From Desulfobacteraceae bacterium (lineage in GTDB: Bacteria; Desulfobacterota; Desulfobacteria; Desulfobacterales; SURF-15), in NCBI GenBank assembly GCA_003599475.1, contig QZKK01000059.1, positions 1 through 26,379 of the forward strand: a stretch of DNA of 26,379 nucleotides, given 5' to 3'. The notes under the pieces were generated by a model that worked only from the letters and a program-made list of their open reading frames with translations, ran no database searches and was not told the origin of the DNA. The number at the start of each line of letters is the position of its first letter. Within the stretch, counting starts at the first letter, position 1. The position numbers were made by a program, and so were the translations under genes. Shown in pieces: positions 1 through 6,187 of the stretch.

Positions 1-2
1 TC

Positions 3-686
3 TACTGCTGGTACCAGATGCCGAAATCCGGTGCGATGGAGCGGATGCGGGATCAGGTGCCGGAAACGTTTTTGTTTGCCGCAAAACTGAATCGCAGCCT
101 GACTCACGAAATCGACCCGGATGGGTGGCGGGGATGCGTCCGGCAGTACCGGGACGGTATTTGTCCCCTTGTGGAATCGAGACAGCTTGCAGCCGTTTTG
201 CTCCAGTTCCCCTCCTCCTTTCGGCGGATCTCCCAGAATCGTCGGTACCTGGCAGAGCTTCTGGATGAACTTGCCGGCTTACCGTTAGCGGTCGAGTTCA
301 GGCACGCCTCCTGGGCGACGGACAAGGTGTTTGCCGAGCTGGAGCGGCGCGAGGCTTCGCTGGTGGCCGTCGACACGCCGGCTCTCGCCCCCCTTTTCCC
401 ACGGCTCGACGTGGTTACCAATCCCGAATTCTTTTACGTCCGCTTCCACGGGAGGAATACGGCCGGATGGAGGTCCGGCAACATGCAAAAGCAGTTCGAC
501 TATGACTACAGTGATGCGGATCTGGCGGAGTGGACCGCCGGCCCGCTTGAAAAAATGGCGCGGCAGGCGCGAAACGGCTATATTTTCTTCAATAACCACG
601 TGCGCGCTCAGGCTCCCAGAAACGCCGATGCGCTCACGAAAAAAATGATCGCACACGGACGATGGAGCGTTTCATCATCCACTTGA
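3..686 (+). CDS. DUF72 (YecE-like) protein, 5' end cut off by the window
   Basis: The open frame runs in from the left edge. The residues before the first Met (YCWYQMP) resemble the start of strand 2 of the DUF72 TIM-barrel (usual form FYRLP), so the true start lies outside the window. Visible family blocks are FPSSFRR, AVEFRHASW, YVRFHGRNTAGW and FFNNHVRAQAPRNA, the last being the usual C-terminal block. The biochemical role of DUF72 is unknown. The gene overlaps the next one by 25 nt, which implies translational coupling, so it probably belongs to the translesion polymerase cassette behind it. The family assignment is firm; a role in DNA repair is inferred only from position. Confidence 0.85.
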   Translation, partial: YCWYQMPKSGAMERMRDQVPETFLFAAKLNRSLTHEIDPDGWRGCVRQYRDGICPLVESRQLAAVLLQFPSSFRRISQNRRYLAELLDELAGLPLAVEFRHASWATDKVFAELERREASLVAVDTPALAPLFPRLDVVTNPEFFYVRFHGRNTAGWRSGNMQKQFDYDYSDADLAEWTAGPLEKMARQARNGYIFFNNHVRAQAPRNADALTKKMIAHGRWSVSSST

Positions 687-1831
687 ATGTGGCCGATTTT
701 GCCGTGGGAGTCGAGCGGGCGCTCGATCCTCGATTGCAGGGACGGCCGGTGATCATTGCACCCGGAGGCGCGGTCCGGGCATCCGTATACGACATGAGCG
801 AAGAGGCCTACCGGGCCGGAATCCGGAAGGGGATGCCTCTTCGAAAAGCCGTTCGGCTCTGTACGGATGCAAGGGTCGTGCCTCCCCATTCGGACCGGTA
901 CGAACGCGCCATGAGACTCCTGTGCAGACAGGCCCTCCCCTATTCCCCCCGAATCGAGCCGGGTGATCGGGACGGCCATCTGTTTGTAGATGTCACCGGT
1001 ACCCAGCGCCTTTTCGGCCCTGCCGTCGATGTCGCCTGGCGCCTTCGAAAGCATGTCCGATCCGAGCTGAATCTCGATCCGATATGGTCGGTGGCTCCCA
1101 ATAAACTGATGGCGAAGGTGGCCACCCGGCTCGTCAAACCGAACGGCGAGTACATCGTGGAATCCGGTGAGGAGGAAGCGATTCTGGAGCCGCTGCCGAT
1201 CCATATCGTTCCGGGTATCGAACGGGAGGACCTGGTCCGGCTCTATGAATTCAACCTGCGGCGCGTGTTTCAGGTTGCCGCATTGGAGCCCGAGCAGTTG
1301 TCCGTTCCTGTCGGGGACCGGGCGCAGTTCATCTACGAGGCCGTCCGGGGTATCGACCGATCTCCCGTGCGGACCGAAGAGGAAAAGCCGCCGACGGCGA
1401 CGGTCGAACATACCTTCGAAAACGACACCAACGATCTTTCAGTTCTAAACCGCGTTCTTTACGGCATGATCGAGGAATCGGGCCGGATGCTTCGGTCCAG
1501 ATGCCTCGCCGCCCGTCGAATCGGCCTGGTTCTGGACTACTCGGACGGCATCCGTCATCGCGGGTACGCCGCAGCGGCACCGGCGACCGCAAACGACATC
1601 ACGCTTTTCGATCTGGCGCAGCCGGCCCTCATCCGGATCTGGACCCGAAGGATCCGCATCCGGCATATGCGCCTGATCCTCGACAGGCTGATCTTTCCGC
1701 CTGCCCAGATGGAATTGTTCCCCGCCGTCCGGATGGAGTCGGAAAAAAGAGTCCGGGTGGTGGCGGCGATGGAAGCCGTTCGACACCGCTTCGGCAACGA
1801 CACCGTCCGGATGGGACGGATGATGGTGTAG
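662..1831 (+). CDS. imuB: ImuB-like, probably non-catalytic Y-family DNA polymerase
   Basis: 389 aa with a Y-family fold: the palm/fingers start FIIHLN at residue 4, the stretch SVYDMSEEAYRAGIRKGMP aligns with the DinB fingers, RIEP is at 97-100 and NKLMAKVA at 147-154. In DinB the metal ligands are the Asp of HVDMD and the Asp-Glu of SLDEAYLD. Here the first is Asn9 and the second pair reads G/H within 101-106 (GDRDGH), so the acidic triad looks lost, as in ImuB. A beta-clamp motif QMELF is at 349-353. In mutasomes, ImuB is the non-catalytic clamp-binding scaffold for DnaE2, and dnaE2 lies directly downstream. No imuA is seen in the window. At 389 aa it is shorter than typical ImuB (about 500 aa). 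A divergent DinB is the alternative. Confidence 0.75.
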   Translation: MERFIIHLNVADFAVGVERALDPRLQGRPVIIAPGGAVRASVYDMSEEAYRAGIRKGMPLRKAVRLCTDARVVPPHSDRYERAMRLLCRQALPYSPRIEPGDRDGHLFVDVTGTQRLFGPAVDVAWRLRKHVRSELNLDPIWSVAPNKLMAKVATRLVKPNGEYIVESGEEEAILEPLPIHIVPGIEREDLVRLYEFNLRRVFQVAALEPEQLSVPVGDRAQFIYEAVRGIDRSPVRTEEEKPPTATVEHTFENDTNDLSVLNRVLYGMIEESGRMLRSRCLAARRIGLVLDYSDGIRHRGYAAAAPATANDITLFDLAQPALIRIWTRRIRIRHMRLILDRLIFPPAQMELFPAVRMESEKRVRVVAAMEAVRHRFGNDTVRMGRMMV

Positions 1832-1932
1832 GGATTAGAGATGCAGAGATTAGGGATGTAGGGGGCAGAAAGAGAGACGCGGCGAGGCGGAGAGAGTGAA
1901 AGAGAGAGAAGTTGAGAAGTTAAGAAGGTTAG
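1832..1932 (+). repeat. Purine-rich low-complexity spacer with word-like repeats
   Basis: Directly after the imuB-like stop codon the top strand repeats the word GATTAGRGATG (1833-1857), followed by about 60 nt of GA-rich sequence (AGAGAG, GGCGGAGAG, GAGAAGTTAAGAAGG). It carries no credible coding frame and no hairpin with a T-run. It belongs to the same style of intergenic sequence seen elsewhere in the window. Confidence 0.6.
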
Positions 1933-1951
1933 CAAAGCGCTTGATCATTTG

Positions 1952-1965
1952 ACCGTTCGAACGGT
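1952..1965. promoter_or_regulatory. Perfect 14-nt palindrome upstream of dnaE2
   Basis: ACCGTTCGAACGGT is its own reverse complement and lies about 90 nt before the dnaE2 start. A palindrome in front of a damage-inducible polymerase could be a repressor operator, for instance of a LexA-type protein. It does not match the Gram-positive form GAAC-N4-GTTC or the alphaproteobacterial GTTC-N7-GTTC. It also partly overlaps the 9-nt tandem repeat, so it may be a by-product of that repeat. Confidence 0.3.
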
Positions 1966-2041
1966 TAAACGATTGCAACGGTTTCAACGGTTTCAACGAT
2001 TTTAACGGTTCTTTCGATTTCAACGATTTCAACGTGCAACG
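1955..2041. repeat. 9-nt tandem repeat, consensus RTTTCAACG, about 9 units
   Basis: Read from 1972 the sequence divides into consecutive 9-mers: ATTGCAACG, GTTTCAACG, GTTTCAACG, ATTTTAACG, GTTCTTTCG, ATTTCAACG, ATTTCAACG, then a partial TGCAACG ending at 2041. Two degenerate units precede them. The array ends 12 nt before the dnaE2 start codon, so it occupies the place where the leader and ribosome binding site should be; no good Shine-Dalgarno sequence is visible before 2054. Confidence 0.8.
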
Positions 2042-2053
2042 GCTCTTTAAGCC

Positions 2054-5000
2054 ATGGTTCCATTGACCGTACGATCCCATTATTCGCTCATGTGGGGAAC
2101 CGGCTCGATTCCGGATCTCTGTCGTGCGGCAAAACGTCTGGGCTACCGACGCCTGGCGCTGACCGATACCAACAACCTCTATGGGCTGTTCCCCTTTCTG
2201 AATGCCTGCAGGAGGGAAGATCTGTCCCCCATTGTGGGCGCGGAGCTGACGAGCCGCGATGATACGCGGCGGGCGATCTGCCTTGTGGAAACCGAAAGCG
2301 GCTACCGCAACCTGTGCCGCTTGATCACCCGCCGGCAGATGGATGCGGAATTCGATCTCAAAGAGGCAACGATCGATTGCGGCGATGGATTGAAAATGCT
2401 GACCGGGGATCCCGATCTTCTGGCGGCCTGGCACTGCGCCGGCCTTTCCGCAGCGGCGGCCATGCCGCGCGTTCCGGTGCCGCAGGAGCATCGGCTCCGC
2501 CGGACTGCTGCAAAATTGAAAGTGCCGCTGATCGCGACTCCGGGCAGCTTTTTCATTCATCCAGAAGACATCGGCGTTCATCGGCTGCTGCGTGCCATTG
2601 CACAAAAGACGGTTTTTTCCCGGCTGCGGCCGGACGATATCGCACCCGCCGATGCCTGGCTGGCGCCTCCCGAGCTCTACGCCCGCCGCTTTTCTACATG
2701 CCCCGAAGCAATCGAGGCCTCCGATCGGTTTGCCGAATCGTTGACTTTTTCCGGCCCTGCATTCGGAACGGTACTTCCCCCCTGGCAGGAAAACGGCCGA
2801 TGTGCCGCCGAAGCCCTTCGCGGGGCCGCATACGAGGGCGCTCGCCAACGCTACGGTTCGGATCTGCCGGAGCCGATCGTGGATCGGCTCGAACATGAGC
2901 TGCGCATGATCATAAAGATGGGTTTTGCCGGTTATTTCCTGATCGTCCGGAACATCGTTCGCCGGAGCCCGCGTATCTGCGGGCGCGGCTCCGCCGCCGC
3001 ATCGCTGGTGGCCTACTGCCTGAGGATCACCAATGTGTGTCCGGTCAAACACAACCTCTATTTCGAAAGATTCCTGCACCCGGAACGGACCGACCCCCCG
3101 GATATCGACGTCGATTTCGCCTGGGACGAAAGGGACGCCATCCTGAAGGCCGTGCTGGAGCAGTTTCGCGGCCATTCCGCCATGGTGGCCGATCACGTCT
3201 GCTTTCAACCCAGGATGGCCGTTAGGGAAACGGCAAAGGTCTATGGGCTGACCGATTCCGAGATTAAGGCCGTCGCGCGGAGCCTGCCCTGGCACTGGCG
3301 GATGGAAGAATCCGATACCGATCTTTTTACCTTTCTCCTGCAGCGACCCGAGGCCAAGGCATTCGATTTTCCCGAACCCTGGCCGGAAATCTTGCATCTT
3401 GCCCAAAGGCTCATCGGAACCCCCCGGCATCTTTCCGTTCACCCCGGTGGAATCGTCATCACACCGGAGCCGATCGATACCTATGTTCCGCTTGAAAAAG
3501 CCCCCAAAGGGGTGCCGATCCTTCAATGGGAAAAAGACGGTGCGGAAGAGGCGGGCCTTGTCAAAATCGATCTGCTCGGCAATCGCAGCCTCGGGGTCAT
3601 CCGGGATGCCGTAAACAACCTTCTGGCAAACGGAAAGAAATTAAAGGAAGCCGGTTGGGAGCCTGAGGACGATTTTACCACCCAGAATGCAATGGCTCAG
3701 GGACGCACCATGGGCTGCTTCTACATCGAGAGTCCCGCCATGCGGTTGCTGCAGCAGAAGTCCGGAGTCGGCGACTTCGAGCACGTGGTCATCCACAGCA
3801 GCATCATCCGTCCGGCGGCAAACGATTTCATCCAGGAGTATCTTCGCCGGCTCCACGGCGGCCCCTGGGAGCCCATCCACCCCCTGCTTACCGATGTTCT
3901 GGCGGAGACCTTCGGAATCATGGTCTATCAGGAAGATGTCTCCCGGGCGGCGGTTTCGGTAGCCGGCTTCTCCCATGCCGAAGCCGACCGGCTGCGGAAG
4001 ATTCTTTCAAAGAAGGATCGGGAGTATCAGCTCCGCGATTTCAGGGATCGTTTCTTTGCCGGCACAAAGGCCCGGGGCGTGTCCGAGCGGAAGGCGGAGG
4101 AAATTTGGGGGATGATGATGAGTTTCGACGGCTATTCCTTCTGTAAACCCCACAGTGCGTCGTATGCACGGGTCTCCTTTCAAGCCGCCTATCTAAAGAC
4201 GCACCATCCGGCCGAATTCATGGCGGCGGTGATCGAAAACGGCGGAGGGTTCTACAGCGCCTTTGCCTACGTTTCCGAGGCCCGAAGGCTGGGGTTGAAA
4301 ATCCTGCCGCCGGATGTCCATCAAAGCGAGGCGGGCTGGACGGGAAAAGACGATACCCTCCGGGTGGGGCTTTCGAGCCTCAAAGGGCTGTCGGCGGAAA
4401 CCCGTGCGCACATCGTCTCCGAGCGCAGCCGAGGTCCCTTTCGTACCCTTGAGGATTTTCTGAAGCGGGTCCGGCCCGAATACGATGAGGCCAAAGGCTT
4501 GATTCATGCGGGTGCGCTGGATACAGTAACCGCCGGAGTCCACCGGCCCGGACTGCTCTGGCAGCTTGCGCTCTGGCAAAAATCGAGCGCCAAAACAGCG
4601 GAAGACGGAATGCTTTTTGGGCCCGCCAAGCCCAAAGCCCTCCCTCCCCTGCCTCCGGAACCGGTGCTGGATCGGCTTCGCCGCGAATTCTCCGTCCTCG
4701 GTTTTTTGTGCGACCGGCATCCCATGACATTGTACCGGAGTTCCTTGACAAATGCCGGAACGATTCGGGCAATCGATCTGCCCCGCCGCATCGGAGAACG
4801 GGTCCGCCTGGCCGCATGGCTCATCACCGGAAAGGTGGTTCAAACCAAGCATGGGGACCCCATGGAGTTTTTAACCTTTGAAGATGAAACCGGAATCGTC
4901 GAAACCGTTTTCTTCCCCAGGGCTTATCGACGGTTTTGCCACATGATCGATTACGGGCGACCCTATCTGCTGACCGGAACCGTGGATCAAAACTGGGGTG

Positions 5001-5152
5001 CCGTCACGTTGATCGTGGAAAAGGCGGCCTGCTTAAACCGCATCGAGGAACTGCCCAACCCGCTTGTCGGGGAAATCCGAAGCACGAAATTCGAAATATT
5101 TACCCTGTTAAATGGCGTTTCCTCCGGAGCTTTTAATGAAATCCATTCATGA
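2054..5152 (+). CDS. dnaE2: Error-prone DNA polymerase III alpha subunit DnaE2
   Basis: 1032 aa, close to the usual DnaE2 length and shorter than replicative DnaE. Order: PHP domain (1 to about 235); C-family polymerase core with GRGSAAASLVAYC (310-322), the catalytic motif PDIDVDF (349-355, D352 and D354) and the third Asp in VKIDLLG (D506); helix-hairpin-helix region; and an OB fold near 940-1000 (VRLAAWLITGKVV, MEFLTFEDETG). The DnaE PHP motif LHVHS is here LTVRS, so metal ligands are missing and the PHP domain is probably not an active nuclease. Partnered with the ImuB-like gene upstream, it would do mutagenic lesion bypass. The last 27 or so residues (from GEIRSTKFE) are encoded inside a dispersed repeat and are probably not native. 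There is no clear ribosome binding site. Confidence 0.93.
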   Translation: MVPLTVRSHYSLMWGTGSIPDLCRAAKRLGYRRLALTDTNNLYGLFPFLNACRREDLSPIVGAELTSRDDTRRAICLVETESGYRNLCRLITRRQMDAEFDLKEATIDCGDGLKMLTGDPDLLAAWHCAGLSAAAAMPRVPVPQEHRLRRTAAKLKVPLIATPGSFFIHPEDIGVHRLLRAIAQKTVFSRLRPDDIAPADAWLAPPELYARRFSTCPEAIEASDRFAESLTFSGPAFGTVLPPWQENGRCAAEALRGAAYEGARQRYGSDLPEPIVDRLEHELRMIIKMGFAGYFLIVRNIVRRSPRICGRGSAAASLVAYCLRITNVCPVKHNLYFERFLHPERTDPPDIDVDFAWDERDAILKAVLEQFRGHSAMVADHVCFQPRMAVRETAKVYGLTDSEIKAVARSLPWHWRMEESDTDLFTFLLQRPEAKAFDFPEPWPEILHLAQRLIGTPRHLSVHPGGIVITPEPIDTYVPLEKAPKGVPILQWEKDGAEEAGLVKIDLLGNRSLGVIRDAVNNLLANGKKLKEAGWEPEDDFTTQNAMAQGRTMGCFYIESPAMRLLQQKSGVGDFEHVVIHSSIIRPAANDFIQEYLRRLHGGPWEPIHPLLTDVLAETFGIMVYQEDVSRAAVSVAGFSHAEADRLRKILSKKDREYQLRDFRDRFFAGTKARGVSERKAEEIWGMMMSFDGYSFCKPHSASYARVSFQAAYLKTHHPAEFMAAVIENGGGFYSAFAYVSEARRLGLKILPPDVHQSEAGWTGKDDTLRVGLSSLKGLSAETRAHIVSERSRGPFRTLEDFLKRVRPEYDEAKGLIHAGALDTVTAGVHRPGLLWQLALWQKSSAKTAEDGMLFGPAKPKALPPLPPEPVLDRLRREFSVLGFLCDRHPMTLYRSSLTNAGTIRAIDLPRRIGERVRLAAWLITGKVVQTKHGDPMEFLTFEDETGIVETVFFPRAYRRFCHMIDYGRPYLLTGTVDQNWGAVTLIVEKAACLNRIEELPNPLVGEIRSTKFEIFTLLNGVSSGAFNEIHS

Positions 5153-5350
5153 ATTAAAACACCTGTCGGGTGCCAACCCGATGATATTTAACAGGGCGGG
5201 CAAATTCAAATGACTGAAATCCCAAAACTTCAAACTCTATCGATCGCATCCGGCGCATTTCGCCTCACATTTTGAACATTGGCTCATTCGGATTTAGAAT
5301 TTGTTTCGTCCCTCCCGGGCGGGATTCGAATTTCGTGTTTCGAATTTCGG
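5073..5350. repeat. Dispersed repeat with inverted AATTCGAA-type arms
   Basis: CACGAAATTCGAA at 5083-5095 is repeated as its exact reverse complement at 5325-5337, and TTCGAATTTCG occurs twice in the right arm (5325-5335 and 5339-5349). The left arm lies inside the end of dnaE2, where its translation gives EIRSTKFEIF. The right arm ends at the stop of the GNAT gene. The enclosed region holds no gene. This accounts for the 198-nt gap between dnaE2 and the GNAT gene. Confidence 0.7.
5103..5196. repeat. 11-nt inverted repeat with nested hairpin after dnaE2
   Basis: CCCTGTTAAAT (5103-5113) has a perfect inverted copy ATTTAACAGGG (5186-5196). Between them lies a small hairpin TCGGGT-GCCA-ACCCGA (5166-5181). 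The left arm is within the dnaE2 tail. There is no T-run after either stem, so it is not a standard intrinsic terminator. A folded RNA at the dnaE2 3' end or a small non-autonomous element are both possible. Confidence 0.5.
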
Positions 5351-5845
5351 TTAGATGCCGGCGGTGCTGCTCCGGCGTTCCATGAGAATGACATCCCGCC
5401 AGACATCGTCCATCTTCCCGATTCGCTCCCTGCGGCCGACGATTCGAAATCCGCAGGCCCTGTGCAGCGAGAGGCTGCTTTCGTTTTCCGGGAATATGCC
5501 ACCTTGAAGCGTCCATATTCCGGCTTTTTCGGACTCTTCGATCAATTTTAAAAGCAGGGCTTTCCCGACGCCTTTCGCCCGAGCCGATCCGGCAACATAG
5601 AGGCTGACTTCGGCAACTCCTGCGTAAACTTTCCGTTTGGAAACAGGACTGAGTGCAGCCCATCCGACGAGGCGGCCCTCATTCCTTGCAGCCAAACGAC
5701 ATGCTTTCAGATGCCCTTGGTCCCAAACCTCCCACGTGGGGGCATCCGTTTCAAAGGTGGCGTTCCGGGTGGCGATCCCTTCCCGGTAGATGGAACGGAT
5801 CGCTTCCCAATCTTTTGGATGCAGCGGCTCGATAGAAATGTTCAT
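5351..5845 (-). CDS. GNAT N-acetyltransferase, phosphinothricin/methionine sulfoximine type
   Basis: 164 aa, a complete single GNAT domain. The acetyl-CoA loop (R/Q-x-x-G-x-G/A) is R89-A-K-G-V-G94, preceded by the strand VAEVSLYV. The C-terminal part (GGIFPENESSLSLHRACGF, then DDVWRDVILMERR) is typical of the PAT/YncA family, which acetylates the amino group of methionine sulfoximine, methionine sulfone or phosphinothricin. The native substrate is not shown by sequence. A good ribosome binding site, AAAGGAG, stands before the ATG at 5845. It is a lone minus-strand gene between plus-strand genes; its stop codon touches the repeat element behind dnaE2. Confidence 0.88.
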   Translation of the reverse strand: MNISIEPLHPKDWEAIRSIYREGIATRNATFETDAPTWEVWDQGHLKACRLAARNEGRLVGWAALSPVSKRKVYAGVAEVSLYVAGSARAKGVGKALLLKLIEESEKAGIWTLQGGIFPENESSLSLHRACGFRIVGRRERIGKMDDVWRDVILMERRSSTAGI

Positions 5846-6005
5846 GTTCTCCTTTAAATTTCCAATGATACCGTTCAGCCGTATAGACTCGGCCTCAAGG
5901 CCACAATATAGATGTGTCGAGGATCGGAGTTTGCTCGAGCCTCTTTGTCCGGGCTGAATCCTTCAATCATCTTGACAAAAAAAGCGGATCACAATAGCTT
6001 GGCTA

Positions 6006-6170
6006 CTCGATGCTGGATGCTGGATGCTCGATATCCCGCTTCGCCGGGACCGGATCATGTAAGTCGAATCGTTTCCCACTGGTGGCGGGATTGGTCCGAC
6101 AAAATCAGCCCCAGCGTCAAGCATCGAGTCACCAGTTTTCAGCATCAAGCATCGAGCATCAAGCATCCAG
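6006..6170. repeat. Inverted pair of GATGCTN heptamer arrays
   Basis: Left arm: GATGCTG, GATGCTG, GATGCTC, GAT (6009-6032). Right arm: CAGCATC, AAGCATC, GAGCATC, AAGCATC, CAG (6140-6170), which is the reverse complement of the same heptamer type. Another copy of AAGCATC lies at 6119-6125. The roughly 107-nt insert contains a nested 7-nt inverted repeat ATCCCGC (6033-6039) / GCGGGAT (6085-6091). The element ends 17 nt before the start codon of the caspase/FGE gene, so it forms most of that gene's leader. The rest of the 342-nt gap between the two divergent genes shows nothing else. Confidence 0.8.
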
Positions 6171-6187
6171 TGAAGGAACAATCGATC

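Noticed and set aside
1952..1965. Firm LexA box
   Set aside because: The palindrome does not match the LexA consensus forms I know, and it merges with the tandem repeat, so it is reported only as a candidate site.
1850..3526. Long open frame on the minus strand (558 codons) opposite dnaE2
   Set aside because: It runs antisense through the conserved PHP and polymerase motifs of dnaE2 and through the intergenic repeats, with no recognisable domain. It is a shadow frame caused by codon bias.
6006..6170. CRISPR array
   Set aside because: Units are 7 nt with no unique spacers between them, and no cas gene is present.
5912..6187. Upstream extension of the caspase/FGE frame
   Set aside because: The extension translates the heptamer repeats. 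The signal peptide and a ribosome binding site place the start at 6188.
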